A DNA stretch of 64,000 bases from Nocardia concava NBRC 100430 (GTDB taxonomy: Bacteria; Actinomycetota; Actinomycetes; Mycobacteriales; Mycobacteriaceae). The position numbers and the translations under genes were made by a program. The notes below the pieces were generated by a model. The model made no database searches, was not told where the DNA came from, and was given only the letters and a program-made list of their open reading frames with translations. The DNA lies in NCBI RefSeq assembly GCF_000308815.1, contig NZ_BAFX01000005.1:1-64000 (forward strand). Direction: 5' to 3'. Below, piece after piece: positions 1 to 10,736 of this stretch (position 1 is the first letter of the stretch; every line of letters begins with the position of its first letter).

Positions 1-1
1 C

Positions 2-334
2 CGCGCCCGCCGCCGCCCCGCGCCGGCCGTCCAGGCGCCCGCCGATCCGGCTCCCGCGAGCGCGGATCCGTTCGACTCCGGCAATGCCCGTTTCGCCCCG
101 CCGGAGGACGATATTCCGCTGCCTGACGGGCCGGACCTCCCGGACGATCCGGGGCCGGGGGACTACTCGCCGGTAGGTTATGACGGCGTCCCACCTGCTA
201 CTACGCCGGAGGAGGAGCGCGAGATGCTGGAGGAGTCGGCCAAGCCGGTGCCTCCGGAGGAGCGCCGCGACCCGGATGAGGTGGCCCTAGCGCTACTGCG
301 ATCGGAGTTGGGCGCCACACCTCTCGAGGGTTGA
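2..334 (+). CDS. dnaX: DNA polymerase III subunit gamma/tau, C-terminal end (partial)
   Basis: The window opens inside this gene; 110 codons up to TGA at 332-334 remain. The visible part is an acidic, proline-rich linker followed by the conserved actinobacterial DnaX tail with the segments RRDPDEVALALLRSELGA. DnaX loads the beta clamp as part of the replicative clamp-loader complex; the catalytic AAA+ domain lies upstream of the window. In mycobacteria dnaX stands near a methyltransferase/FAD-oxidase pair and ybaB-recR, all of which appear further along here. That context supports the call, since the tail alone carries little domain information. Confidence 0.8.
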   Translation, partial: RARRRPAPAVQAPADPAPASADPFDSGNARFAPPEDDIPLPDGPDLPDDPGPGDYSPVGYDGVPPATTPEEEREMLEESAKPVPPEERRDPDEVALALLRSELGATPLEG

Positions 335-360
335 CAGTTCGCCCGCGGGGCAGATTAAGT

Positions 361-390
361 TAACCGGAGTTCGCATAGTTCGGTACTATG
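361..390 (+). promoter_or_regulatory. Candidate promoter of the fadA-fadB operon
   Basis: TACTAT at 385-390 fits an actinobacterial -10 element, and TTAACC at 361-366 could be the -35 with an 18-bp spacer. The stretch is AT-rich compared with its surroundings. A start near 397 would give a 5' leader of about 190 nt that contains the palindrome at 477-496. This is inferred from pattern only. Confidence 0.4.
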
Positions 391-431
391 ATCGGGTGGC
401 CGTGAGTATCGGTTTCGCGAGGTTCTAAGGT

Positions 432-512
432 ATGCCCAGGCGTACGGGTTACTGGAGCGTCAACAAACCTGCTCGTGACGGTGTTTGTACACCGTCAGGC
501 GGTCGGTCGTAA
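432..512 (+). other. Possible small ORF in the fadA leader (26 codons)
   Basis: ATG at 432 opens a 26-codon frame ending in TAA at 512, between the candidate promoter and fadA. It starts MPRRTGYWSVNKP and spans the palindrome at 477-496. No clear ribosome-binding site precedes it, and I recognise no family. It could be a leader peptide or chance; I do not assign a function. Confidence 0.15.
477..496 (+). promoter_or_regulatory. 20-bp palindromic operator upstream of fadA
   Basis: GACGGTGT and ACACCGTC form perfect 8-bp arms around TTGT. The size and symmetry are typical of TetR-family operators, which commonly control beta-oxidation genes in actinobacteria. As RNA it could also form a short hairpin. 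The regulator is not identified in the window. Confidence 0.5.
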
Positions 513-587
513 GGCCGGTCGGCGAGGTTACCCGCGGCCGCTCCGCACAACGCGGTGACGGCGCACCCAAGAGAGGAAAACTCCGAT

Positions 588-1799
<1,212 letters not shown>

Positions 1800-1836
1800 C
1801 GCCCACCGACTTTTCTCAAGGGAGACACGAAACACA

Positions 1837-3999
1837 ATGACCGAGAACATGATCGGCTGGGAAAAGGACGCCGACGGCATCGTCGTGCTGACCATGGACG
1901 ACCCGAACCAGGGCGCCAACACCATGAACCAGCTCTACAAGGACTCCATGCGGGCCACCGTGGATCGCCTGGTCGCCGAGAAGGACGACATCACCGGTGT
2001 CGTCATCACCTCCGCGAAGAAGACCTTCTTCGCCGGCGGTGACCTCAAGAACATGATGCAGACCACCCCGGCGGACGCCGCGGCCATCATGGAGGAGCTG
2101 ACCTTCATCAAGAGCGACCTGCGTCGCCTCGAGCAGCTGGGCAAGCCGGTTGTCTCCGCCATCAACGGCGCGGCCCTCGGTGGCGGCCTGGAGATCACCC
2201 TGGCCACCCACTACCGCATCGCCGCCGACGTGAAGGGCCTGAAGATCGGCCTGCCCGAGGTGAAGCTGGGTCTGCTGCCCGCCGGTGGCGGCGTCACCCG
2301 CGTCACCCGCATGCTCGGCATCGCGAACGGCCTGATGGGTGTCCTGTTGCAGGGCAACGAGTTCAACGCTCAGAAGGCGAAGGCCACCGGCCTGGTCAAC
2401 GAGGTCGTCGGCTCGGTCGAGGAGCTGGTCCCGGCCGCCAAGGCGTGGATCCTGGCCAACAAGGACAACGCCGACGCCGCGGTGCAGCCGTGGGACAAGA
2501 AGGGCTTCAAGATCCCGGGCGGCACCCCGTCCAGCCCCGCGCTGGCCGCCAACCTCCCGGCCTTCCCGGCCAACCTGCGCAAGCAGCTCAAGGGCCAGAA
2601 CATGCCGGCGCCGCAGGCCATCATGGCCGCCGCGGTCGAGGGCGCCCAGGTCGACTTCGACAACGCCTCGCTGATCGAGTCGCGCTACTTCGTGTCCCTG
2701 CTGACCGGCCCGGTCGCCAAGAACATGATCCAGGCGTTCTTCTTCGACCTGCAGCACATCAACAACGGCGGTTCGCGTCCGAAGGACGTGCCGAAGCGTG
2801 AGATCAAGAAGGTCGGCGTGATCGGCGCGGGCATGATGGGCGCGGGCATCGCGTACGTCACCGCCAAGGCCGGCATCGACGTCGTCCTCAAGGACGTCAC
2901 CATCGAGGCCGCCAACAAGGGCAAGGACTACTCGGTCAAGCTCGAGGAGAAGGCGCTCTCGCGTGGCAAGACCACCGAGGAGAAGTCCAAGACCCTGCTC
3001 GACCGCATCAAGCCGACCGCCGATCCGGCCGACTTCGCCGGTGTCGACTTCGTCATCGAGGCCGTGTTCGAGAACCCGGAGCTCAAGGCCAAGGTCTTCC
3101 AGGAGATCGAGGACATCGTCGACGCGGACGCCCTGCTGGGCTCCAACACCTCGACCCTGCCCATCACCCTGCTGGCCAACGGCGTGAAGCGGACCGAGGA
3201 CTTCATCGGCATCCACTTCTTCTCGCCGGTCGACAAGATGCCGCTGGTCGAGATCATCAAGGGCGAGAAGACCTCCGACGAGGCGCTGGCCCGGGTGTAC
3301 GACTACACCCTCGCCATCCGCAAGACCCCGATCGTGGTGAACGACTCGCGCGGCTTCTACACCTCGCGCGTGATCGGCAAGTTCATCAACGAGGCCATCA
3401 TGATGCTCGGTGAGGGCATCGACCCGCAGACCATCGAGCAGGCCGGTCTGCAGGCGGGCTACCCGGCGGCGCCGCTGAAGCTGTCGGACGAGCTGAACTT
3501 CACCACCATGCAGAAGATCTACAAGGAGACCGCCGAGGCCATCGTGGCCGCCGGTGGCGAGATCGACGCCGCTTCCGGCGCGACCGCGCAGATCCTCGAC
3601 AAGCTGGTGGGCGAGTTCGACCGCAAGGGCAAGGCCGGCGGCGCGGGCTTCTACGACTACGTCGACGGCAAGGCGACCGGTCTGTGGTCGGAGCTGCGCT
3701 CCACCTTCAAGACCTCGACCGCGCTGCCCGAGGGTGTCTCTCTGCAGGACCTCAAGGACCGCATGCTGTTCGCCGAGGCCATCGAGACCCAGAAGTGCTT
3801 CGACGAGAACGTGCTGACCTCGACCGCCGACGCCAACATCGGCTCGATCTTCGGCATCGGCTTCCCGGCCTGGACCGGTGGCACCCACCAGTTCATCGTG
3901 GGCTACCCGGGCGGCCAGGAGGCCTTCGTGGCCCGCGCCGACGAGCTGGCCGCCAAGTTCGGCAGCCGCTTCGAGGTCCCGGCCTCGCTGCGCAAGTAA
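1837..3999 (+). CDS. fadB: 3-hydroxyacyl-CoA dehydrogenase / enoyl-CoA hydratase, FadB alpha subunit
   Basis: This bifunctional beta-oxidation enzyme has 720 aa. Residues 1-190 are the enoyl-CoA hydratase (crotonase) domain, with the oxyanion segment GAALGGGLE and glutamates at about 119 and 141. From about residue 325 comes the NAD-binding dehydrogenase domain, with the GAGMMGAGIA dinucleotide motif and the catalytic histidine in GIHFFSPV, followed by the C-terminal 3HCDH domains. The start ATG at 1837 has AAGGGAG at 1818-1824. It works with the FadA thiolase upstream. A strong hairpin ends the operon downstream. Confidence 0.93.
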   Translation: MTENMIGWEKDADGIVVLTMDDPNQGANTMNQLYKDSMRATVDRLVAEKDDITGVVITSAKKTFFAGGDLKNMMQTTPADAAAIMEELTFIKSDLRRLEQLGKPVVSAINGAALGGGLEITLATHYRIAADVKGLKIGLPEVKLGLLPAGGGVTRVTRMLGIANGLMGVLLQGNEFNAQKAKATGLVNEVVGSVEELVPAAKAWILANKDNADAAVQPWDKKGFKIPGGTPSSPALAANLPAFPANLRKQLKGQNMPAPQAIMAAAVEGAQVDFDNASLIESRYFVSLLTGPVAKNMIQAFFFDLQHINNGGSRPKDVPKREIKKVGVIGAGMMGAGIAYVTAKAGIDVVLKDVTIEAANKGKDYSVKLEEKALSRGKTTEEKSKTLLDRIKPTADPADFAGVDFVIEAVFENPELKAKVFQEIEDIVDADALLGSNTSTLPITLLANGVKRTEDFIGIHFFSPVDKMPLVEIIKGEKTSDEALARVYDYTLAIRKTPIVVNDSRGFYTSRVIGKFINEAIMMLGEGIDPQTIEQAGLQAGYPAAPLKLSDELNFTTMQKIYKETAEAIVAAGGEIDAASGATAQILDKLVGEFDRKGKAGGAGFYDYVDGKATGLWSELRSTFKTSTALPEGVSLQDLKDRMLFAEAIETQKCFDENVLTSTADANIGSIFGIGFPAWTGGTHQFIVGYPGGQEAFVARADELAAKFGSRFEVPASLRK

Positions 4000-4016
4000 A
4001 CAATCCCGAAGCGGCC

Positions 4017-4057
4017 ACGCCGCTGAGGAACTGAGCGGCACGCCGCTGAGGAACTGA
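4017..4057 (+). repeat. Tandem 18-bp direct repeat after fadB
   Basis: The 18-bp unit ACGCCGCTGAGGAACTGA occurs at 4017-4034 and again at 4040-4057, a 23-bp period, directly before the terminator hairpin. It probably arose by local slippage. No function is evident. Confidence 0.6.
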
Positions 4058-4096
4058 CCGAGACCCGGGTCGCGAAATAAGCGACCCGGGTCTCGG
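4058..4096 (+). terminator. Terminator hairpin of the fadA-fadB operon
   Basis: Sixteen-bp perfect arms (4058-4073 and 4081-4096) surround the 7-nt loop GAAATAA. There is no long T tract, which is common for actinobacterial terminators. It separates fadB from the kinase gene. Confidence 0.8.
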
Positions 4097-4269
4097 CGAT
4101 TAATGGGTATGAAGGGGACGGGTGGGTATACCCCGACGGGTGCCGATTCATGCACGCGTGGTGCAGGTCCGCGCTACGTTGGATTATGCGCGGGTAGAAC
4201 ACCGGAAACAGCCCGTACGTTCGGTACGCGCTCGTTCCAGTTCGACGGTGGCAGTTCGAGGTGGTCCAG

Positions 4270-7200
4270 ATGAACCAGGCGCGCCCGGGTGGCTCGCGGA
4301 GTGACGAGACCCCTCCCGAAAACTCCACGCAGGCATACCTTCCCATGAGCATCACCGATGAGCTCGAGGCCATGGGGCTGTTCGAGGCGGAGGAGATCGG
4401 GCGGGGCGGTTTCGGGGTGGTGTACCGCTGTGCCCAGCGGGCGCTGGATCGTGTGGTCGCGGTCAAAGTGCTGTCCACCGAGATTGACGACGAGAGCCGG
4501 GAACGGTTCCTGCGCGAGGAACACGCCATGGGACGGCTCTCGGGCCATCCCAATATCGTGGACATCCTGCAGGTGGACGTGACGCCGGGCGGGCGGCCCT
4601 ACATCGTGATGCCCTATGCCACACGGGGATCGCTCGAGCAGGTGGTGCGTGACAGCGGCCCGCTGTCCTGGATGGATTCGCTGCGGGTCGGGGTGAAACT
4701 GGCCGGGGCCATCGAGACCGCGCACCGCGCGCAGGTGCTGCACCGCGATGTGAAACCGGCCAATGTGCTGCTCAGCCGCTACGGGGAACCGCAGCTCACC
4801 GACTTCGGAATCGCCCGTATCCCAGGCGGTTTCCGCACGTCCACGAGCATGATCACCGGTTCGCCCGCCTTCACCGCGCCGGAGGTGCTCAAGGGCGACG
4901 AGCCGACCGTGGTCTCCGATGTCTACGGTCTGGGCTCCACCCTGTTCGCCCTGCTGACCGGTCACGCCGCCTACGAGCGGCAGGCGGGGGAGAAGGTCAT
5001 CGCGCAGTTCCTGCGCATCACCAGCCAGCCGATTCCGGATCTGCGGGAACTGCAGATCCCGCCCGACGTGGCCGCCGCCATCGAGGTCGCCATGTCACCG
5101 GAGCCCGGCGAACGGCCCGGCAGCGCCGTGGAATTCGGCGAACTGCTGCGGACGGTGCAGAGCGAGCACGGGCAGATGCCCGACGAGATGGCGCTGCTCG
5201 AGGGCGACGAACGGCAGCGCGACGGCGCGGATTCCGAGGCGACACAGGCCTATACGCGCCAGCGCACGCACACCGTGGTGACCGCGCCGCGCAGTCCCTC
5301 GCTGACGCTGCGGCCCTCGGGGACCGCGAGCATCCGGTTCCCCTCCACCGGAAATACGCTGCCGCCCACCGCCGCCACCAAGTTCCGCCCGCCGACCCCG
5401 GCGCGGGAGCCGATTCCCCGACCCCGGCTGCTGGAGCCGCTGCGCGCGGGCGGCCCGCGCCGGCTGGCGGTGATCCACGGTCCGGCCGGATTCGGCAAGA
5501 GCACGCTGGCCGCGCAGTGGTGTGCCGAGCTCACCGATCGCGGGGTCGCGGTGGCCTGGATCGGCATCGACCGCGACGACGACAACGAGGTGTGGCTGCT
5601 GGCCCACATCATCGCCGCCATTCGCCGGGTGCGCCCGGAGATCGGTTCGGGACTCGAGCAGCTGCTGGAGGAGCGGCCCGCCGAGGCGGTGCCGTACGCG
5701 GTGTCGGCGCTCATCGACGAGATACAGGCCAGTGACATTCCGGTGGTCGTGGTGGTGGACGACTGGCATCGGATCACCGATGCCGGGGCGCAGCGGGTCA
5801 TGGAGTCGCTGCTCGACAACTGTTCGCACCATTTGCGTTTCGTGATCACCAGCCGGGAGCGGGCCGGACTGCCGCTGAGCCGGATGCAGGTGGCCGACGA
5901 ATTGGTGGAGGTCGGCTCCGCGCATCTGCGGCTCACCGCGGAGGAGACCCGCCAGATTCTGGTCGAGCGGCTGGGCCTGGCCCTGACCGACCGTCAGGTG
6001 GAGCAGATACACACCGCCACCGACGGCTGGCCCGCCGCGATCCAGCTGGCCGGGCTCTCGCTGCGTTCGGCCGATCACGACGTGGATCGGCTCATCGCCG
6101 GGCTGTCCGGGGACAACAAGGCGATTCGCGAATACCTGGCCGAGAACGTGCTGCACACCATCGAGCCGCGCATGCTCGAATTCCTGTGCGCCATAGCGGT
6201 TCCCGAACGCGTGAACGCCTCCCTGGCCGAGGCGCTGACCGGTGCGAAGGACGCCGCCGAGCTGCTCGAGCAGGCCGAGCAGCGGGAGCTGTTCCTGCAC
6301 CGGCTCGCCGAGGATCCGAGCTGGTATCGCATGCAGCCCATGGTGGCCGAGCATCTGCGCGCCCGCCTGGACCGCGCCCAGCCCGGGGCGTTGAAGAAGT
6401 TGCACGGCAAGGCTTCCCGCTGGTTCGCCGCGCACAACCTGATCCGGCAGTCGGTGGATCACGCCCTGGCCGCCACCGATCTGAACTTCGCCCTGGACCT
6501 GGTCGAGAAGGGCGGGATGGACCTGATCGACAGTTCCCGGCTGGCGACGCTGTTCGGGACGGTGTCGAAACTGCCGGTGCAGCAGGTGGCTTCGCGATCC
6601 AAGCTGCTGATGGCGCTGGCGCGGGCGAATGTGAACCTGCAGCAGTCCGGCGCGGCGCGCAGCGCGCTGGGCCGGTTGTCGAACATGCTGGCGCGCAGTT
6701 CCTCCGACGACACCGAGGCGGTGCACCAGCGCTGTCAGGCCGCGGTGCTGGCCGCCGCGGACCAGGTGGCGCGCGATCGCACCGACGGAGTGCAGGACAA
6801 GATCACCGAATGCCTGAAGCTGGCCGATGAACTGCCGCCGTGGACGGTGTCCACGGCCGCGAATCTGGCCTCCTTCGTGCGCCTGTGCGACTTCGACTTC
6901 GAGGGCGCGCGCGGCATGCAGGAGTGGGCGGCGCCCTATCACGCCCGCTCGGCCGATCCGCTGGGCGAGGTCTTCGGCCTGTGCGCCCAGGGGGACGCGG
7001 CCTACGAGCAGCTCGATATCGCCGCCGCCACCGGCTTTTTCGAACAGGCCTGGCAGACCGCCCGCGATCGCGCGGGTTCGCGGTCGCATCCGGTGCGGGT
7101 GGCGGCCGCGCTGCTGGGCGAGGTGGCCTACCGGCGCGGTGATCTGGACAGCGCCGAGCGCCTGCTGGACCAGAGCCACGAACTCACCGCGAGGGTCGGC

Positions 7201-7860
7201 CCGGTGGATTTCCTGATCACCATCTTCGTGAGCGGGGCCCGGGTGAAGGCGGTGCGCGGCGACCTGGAGACCGCCACGGCCCGCCTCGACGAGGGCGCGC
7301 GCCTGGCCGCCGAGCGCAAGCTCACCCGCCTGGCCGCCCATGTCCGGGCCGAGCGGCTGCGGCTGGGCCTGCCCGCCGATCCGATCACCGCGGGCCTGGT
7401 CACCGACCCGATGGTCCGGTCGCTGCGCCACGTCACCGGCGCGGCCGCGCTGGCCGCCGAGGCCGAGGAGGTCGCCACCATCCGCGCGCTGCTGGCCCGC
7501 CACTATCGCGGCGACGACCGCGGCAGTGATGAGCTGGCCCCGCTCGGCACCGACGACACCGCGGTCAAACGGGCCCGCGCCCTGCACTCGCGGATTCGCG
7601 AACAGCACCGTCCCCGCGCCGAACTCGACTCGGCGTTGCTGCTGTCCGAATGCCTGTCGGCCTCCGGATGGCTCGGCGAGTCCATCGCGGTGCTCAGCCC
7701 GGTGGTTGTGCGATGCGCGGAATTGGGTTGGTCCAGGCCGCTGTTGGACGCGGGGCCCGGGGTGTTGAACATCCTGCGCACGCTGCGCCACGAGATGCCG
7801 CTGGGCGGCGGGACGGACGGGCAGGAGGTTCCGCGCCGGTTCCTGGACTCGCTGCTGTAG
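4270..7860 (+). CDS. pknK: PknK-type Ser/Thr protein kinase fused to a MalT-like STAND ATPase
   Basis: The protein has about 1196 aa. The N-terminal kinase domain (about 40-295) has the glycine loop GRGGFGVVY, K66, HRD at 158-160, DFG at 178-180 and a Ser/Thr-rich activation loop before SPAFTAPE. A Pro-rich linker leads to a MalT/STAND ATPase with P-loop GPAGFGKST near 404 and a VVVVVDDWH Walker B near 494, then a long helical TPR-like region. Order and motifs match mycobacterial PknK, a cytosolic kinase that controls transcription and growth; no DNA-binding C-terminus is seen. I prefer ATG 4270, which has GAGGTGG at 4258-4264; GTG 4261 and ATG 4345 are alternatives. Confidence 0.88.
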   Translation: MNQARPGGSRSDETPPENSTQAYLPMSITDELEAMGLFEAEEIGRGGFGVVYRCAQRALDRVVAVKVLSTEIDDESRERFLREEHAMGRLSGHPNIVDILQVDVTPGGRPYIVMPYATRGSLEQVVRDSGPLSWMDSLRVGVKLAGAIETAHRAQVLHRDVKPANVLLSRYGEPQLTDFGIARIPGGFRTSTSMITGSPAFTAPEVLKGDEPTVVSDVYGLGSTLFALLTGHAAYERQAGEKVIAQFLRITSQPIPDLRELQIPPDVAAAIEVAMSPEPGERPGSAVEFGELLRTVQSEHGQMPDEMALLEGDERQRDGADSEATQAYTRQRTHTVVTAPRSPSLTLRPSGTASIRFPSTGNTLPPTAATKFRPPTPAREPIPRPRLLEPLRAGGPRRLAVIHGPAGFGKSTLAAQWCAELTDRGVAVAWIGIDRDDDNEVWLLAHIIAAIRRVRPEIGSGLEQLLEERPAEAVPYAVSALIDEIQASDIPVVVVVDDWHRITDAGAQRVMESLLDNCSHHLRFVITSRERAGLPLSRMQVADELVEVGSAHLRLTAEETRQILVERLGLALTDRQVEQIHTATDGWPAAIQLAGLSLRSADHDVDRLIAGLSGDNKAIREYLAENVLHTIEPRMLEFLCAIAVPERVNASLAEALTGAKDAAELLEQAEQRELFLHRLAEDPSWYRMQPMVAEHLRARLDRAQPGALKKLHGKASRWFAAHNLIRQSVDHALAATDLNFALDLVEKGGMDLIDSSRLATLFGTVSKLPVQQVASRSKLLMALARANVNLQQSGAARSALGRLSNMLARSSSDDTEAVHQRCQAAVLAAADQVARDRTDGVQDKITECLKLADELPPWTVSTAANLASFVRLCDFDFEGARGMQEWAAPYHARSADPLGEVFGLCAQGDAAYEQLDIAAATGFFEQAWQTARDRAGSRSHPVRVAAALLGEVAYRRGDLDSAERLLDQSHELTARVGPVDFLITIFVSGARVKAVRGDLETATARLDEGARLAAERKLTRLAAHVRAERLRLGLPADPITAGLVTDPMVRSLRHVTGAAALAAEAEEVATIRALLARHYRGDDRGSDELAPLGTDDTAVKRARALHSRIREQHRPRAELDSALLLSECLSASGWLGESIAVLSPVVVRCAELGWSRPLLDAGPGVLNILRTLRHEMPLGGGTDGQEVPRRFLDSLL

Positions 7861-7935
7861 GTCCCGGGCGCGGTTCCAGAGTTCGCGCAGGGTATTCACA
7901 GGGTTTCTCGAGGAACCGCGGCGACAATCGCCGTC

Positions 7936-9414
7936 GTGTCGTCGACCCGTGTGCCGCCGCTGTCTCCGGCCCTGCCCTTGCAGTCTCCGGTGCTGCCCCC
8001 GCCGCCCGCTCCGCAGGCGCCCACCGCGCGGACCGGGTATTCGGGCTTCCACCACGCGGTTTCGCTGTTGCACGGGTGGGTGCCGCAGGTGGTGGCGTTC
8101 GTGGCGGTGCTGCTGCTGGTGCTGGCGTTCGCGCGGTTCACGCGCCGGTGGTGGCTGCTGTGGATGCCGGTGTGCGCGGTCGCGGGTATCGCGGCGGGCT
8201 GGGCGGCGTGGAGCTACACCAATGATCAGGGCCTGGCCTCGGATCCGGCCCCGGTGCTGCTGTGGGCGTGTGTGGGGTTGACGGCGGCGGGCCTGGTGGC
8301 GGCGATCGTGGGGCTGCGGACCGGGTCGTGGTGGCAGCGGATCGCGGCGATCCTGGCGGTGCCGGCGGCGCTGCTGTACACGGGCGTGGTGCTGAACCAG
8401 TGGGTCGGCTACTACCCGACCGTGCGGGCGGCGTGGGATGCGGCCAACGCCGATCCGCTGCCGCATCAGGTGGACGAGGACGAGCTGGCGGACCTGCGCA
8501 ATACCGACGTGGGGACGGGCCGGATCGTCGAGGTCGATATTCCGGAGTCCGGCAGCGACTTCCGGCATCGTCGCGAATACGTGTACCTGCCGCCCGCCTG
8601 GTTCACGGGGCCGAAACCGCCCACGCTGCCGACGATCATGATGATCGGCGGTGAGTTCAACACTCCGGCGGATTGGGTGCGCAGCGGCCAGATCATGCCC
8701 GCCGTCGACGATTTCGCGGCCAGGAACAATGGGGTGATCCCGGTGCTGGTCTTCGTCGATTCCGGCGGCAGCTTCAACAACGACACCGAATGCGTTAACG
8801 GCCCGCGCGGCGATGCGGCCGACCATCTCACCAATGATGTTCCGGCTTATATGGAATCGACCTTCGGGGTATCCGCCGACCCGGCGAAGTGGGCGGTGGT
8901 CGGCTGGTCCATGGGCGGCACCTGCGCGGTGGATCTGGCCGTCATGCACCCCGACCAGTTCGGCACCTTCGTCGATATCGCCGGTGATCTGGGCCCGACC
9001 GCTGGCACCAAGGAGCAGACCATCAAGCGGCTCTACGGCGGAGACGCCGACGCCTGGGCGCGATTCGATCCGCTGACCGTTATGGCGAAGCACGGCCCGT
9101 ACACCGATGTGGTCGGCCTCTTCGACGACCTGACCGCGCCCAAGCGCAATAACACCGGGCAGCAACACTATCCGGGCCGGCCGCAGGTGAACGAGGAACA
9201 GATCGGCAAGGGCGGCCGCGACGGCGTCATGGACACCAATGAGGAGGGCGCGGCCGAGGAGCTCTGCAACGCTGGTAAGCAGTTCGGCATCGACTGCACC
9301 GTGCACACCACCGTCGGTGGTCACACCTGGCAGTTCGCCTCCGCGGCCTTCACCTCGTCACTGCCGTGGTTGACGGCCCGGCTCGGAATCACCGTGCCGG
9401 GCCTGTCGTCCTGA
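7936..9414 (+). CDS. Membrane-anchored alpha/beta-hydrolase esterase (antigen 85/esterase D type)
   Basis: The protein has 492 aa. After a proline-rich N-terminus come four hydrophobic segments (about 50-67, 72-93, 106-125, 135-152), then an extracytoplasmic putative-esterase domain. The nucleophile is S325 in GWSMGG, and a histidine in VGGHTW near the C-terminus probably completes the triad. Actinobacterial proteins of this build resemble mycolyltransferases, but catalytic residues alone do not show acyl transfer, so I call it an esterase. It lies 75 nt after pknK and converges on the methyltransferase gene with 5 nt between stop codons. The GTG start lacks a clear ribosome-binding site. Confidence 0.75.
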   Translation: MSSTRVPPLSPALPLQSPVLPPPPAPQAPTARTGYSGFHHAVSLLHGWVPQVVAFVAVLLLVLAFARFTRRWWLLWMPVCAVAGIAAGWAAWSYTNDQGLASDPAPVLLWACVGLTAAGLVAAIVGLRTGSWWQRIAAILAVPAALLYTGVVLNQWVGYYPTVRAAWDAANADPLPHQVDEDELADLRNTDVGTGRIVEVDIPESGSDFRHRREYVYLPPAWFTGPKPPTLPTIMMIGGEFNTPADWVRSGQIMPAVDDFAARNNGVIPVLVFVDSGGSFNNDTECVNGPRGDAADHLTNDVPAYMESTFGVSADPAKWAVVGWSMGGTCAVDLAVMHPDQFGTFVDIAGDLGPTAGTKEQTIKRLYGGDADAWARFDPLTVMAKHGPYTDVVGLFDDLTAPKRNNTGQQHYPGRPQVNEEQIGKGGRDGVMDTNEEGAAEELCNAGKQFGIDCTVHTTVGGHTWQFASAAFTSSLPWLTARLGITVPGLSS

Positions 9415-9419
9415 TCAGG

Positions 9420-10736
9420 TCAGGCTTTCCACCACGGGCGCAGCGGCACCGTCCAGGCCTGATCCTCGCCCAGCTTGACGCCCAGAATCTGGTGCAGCTG
9501 CACCACATTCCGCTCGAAGCCGAGCTGACAGCCCGCCATGTACAGGCCCCACACCTTGGCGGTGCCCTCGCCGACCTCGGCGACCGCGTCGTCCCAGTTC
9601 TTCACCAGGTTGTCGCACCATTCGGCGAGGGTGAGCGCGTAGTGCTGGCGCAGGTTCTCCTCGTGCAGCACCTCCAGCCCCACGTTCTGGACCTCGGTGA
9701 TGATGCGCCCGGAGCCCGCGAGCTCGCCGTCGGGGAAGACGTAGCGGTCGATGAAGTCGCCCGCCTTGGTGATGCGGGTGTTGTCCGGCCGCGTGATGGA
9801 GTGGTTGAGGAACAGGCCGCCGACCTTCAGCTTCGACTTGATGAACTCGAAGTAGGCCGGGTAGTTGTGCACGCCGATGTGCTCGGTGAGCCCGATGGAG
9901 GACACCGCGTCGAAGTCGCCCTCGCGGATGTCGCGGTAGTCGGAGTGGCGCACCTCGGCGAGATCGGACAGGCCCTGTTCGGCGATCTTGGCCTGCGCCC
10001 ACTCGGCCTGCTCGGCGGACAGCGTCGCGCCGATGACCTTGACGCCGCGCTGGGCGGCGTAGCGCACCATGCCGCCCCAGCCGCAGCCGATGTCGAGCAG
10101 CCGGTCGCCCGCCTTCAGGTTCAGCTTCTCGAAGACCAGGCGGTACTTGTTCTCCTGCGCCTGCTCCAGGGTCCAGGCCGGATCCTCGTAGGCCGCGCAG
10201 GTGTAGGTCATGGACGGGCCCAGCACGTACTCGTAGAACGTATTGGACACGTCGTAGTGGTGGTGGATGGCCTCGGCGTCACGAGTCTTGCTGTGCCGCA
10301 GGCCCTCCAGCGCGATGCGCCGCCAGCGCGGCAGGGTCTCCTGCGGCGGCGGGGCGATCGGCTTGAGCAGCTCCCAGCCCAGCGAGCGGGCGATGACCAC
10401 CAGTTGCAGGGCGGTGGGTCGGCGGAACTTCAAGCCGCCCATGGCCTTCAGCAGTTCGTAGGGGTCGCCCGGATGCACGCCGTGGGCGGCCAGGTCGCCG
10501 GAGATGTAGGCGCGCGCCAGACCGAGATCGCCGGGCGCGGTGGCGATGTAGTTGACCCCGCGCGGCGTCAGGATCTCCAGGCCGAACTCCGAGTCCTGCG
10601 GTCCCGCGCTGCTGCCGTCGTAGCAGGTCAGCCGGATGGGCACCGGGCCGTCGAGCAGAGTCTCGAAGATCTCGGCAATGCTGAGTTTGGTTCCGAGCTC
10701 GGCGAATACGTCGGAACGGTCCTTGAACGTGGTCAC
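9420..10736 (-). CDS. SAM-dependent fatty-acid methyltransferase (cyclopropane synthase family)
   Basis: The protein has 438 aa. The Rossmann SAM motif LDIGCGWGG lies at about 215-222, with the family segments HHYDVSNTFYEYVLG (about 158-173) and TEHIGVHNYPAYF. The family transfers methyl or methylene to the double bond of phospholipid acyl chains. The start GTG overlaps the stop of the upstream FAD oxidase by 4 nt (GTGA), so the two are translationally coupled. This FAD-oxidase-then-methyltransferase order is that of tmsA-tmsB (bfaA-bfaB), which make 10-methyl-branched tuberculostearic acid. The same neighbours stand near dnaX in Mycobacterium (Rv3719-Rv3720), whose function is less sure, so the exact product is inferred. 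Confidence 0.85.
   Translation of the reverse strand: MTTFKDRSDVFAELGTKLSIAEIFETLLDGPVPIRLTCYDGSSAGPQDSEFGLEILTPRGVNYIATAPGDLGLARAYISGDLAAHGVHPGDPYELLKAMGGLKFRRPTALQLVVIARSLGWELLKPIAPPPQETLPRWRRIALEGLRHSKTRDAEAIHHHYDVSNTFYEYVLGPSMTYTCAAYEDPAWTLEQAQENKYRLVFEKLNLKAGDRLLDIGCGWGGMVRYAAQRGVKVIGATLSAEQAEWAQAKIAEQGLSDLAEVRHSDYRDIREGDFDAVSSIGLTEHIGVHNYPAYFEFIKSKLKVGGLFLNHSITRPDNTRITKAGDFIDRYVFPDGELAGSGRIITEVQNVGLEVLHEENLRQHYALTLAEWCDNLVKNWDDAVAEVGEGTAKVWGLYMAGCQLGFERNVVQLHQILGVKLGEDQAWTVPLRPWWKA

Noticed and set aside
5095..9324. A 1409-codon open frame on the minus strand opposite pknK and the esterase
   Set aside because: It has no recognisable domain, runs across two real genes and the gap between them, and its composition (Arg, Gly, Gln and His rich) is that of a GC-driven shadow frame.
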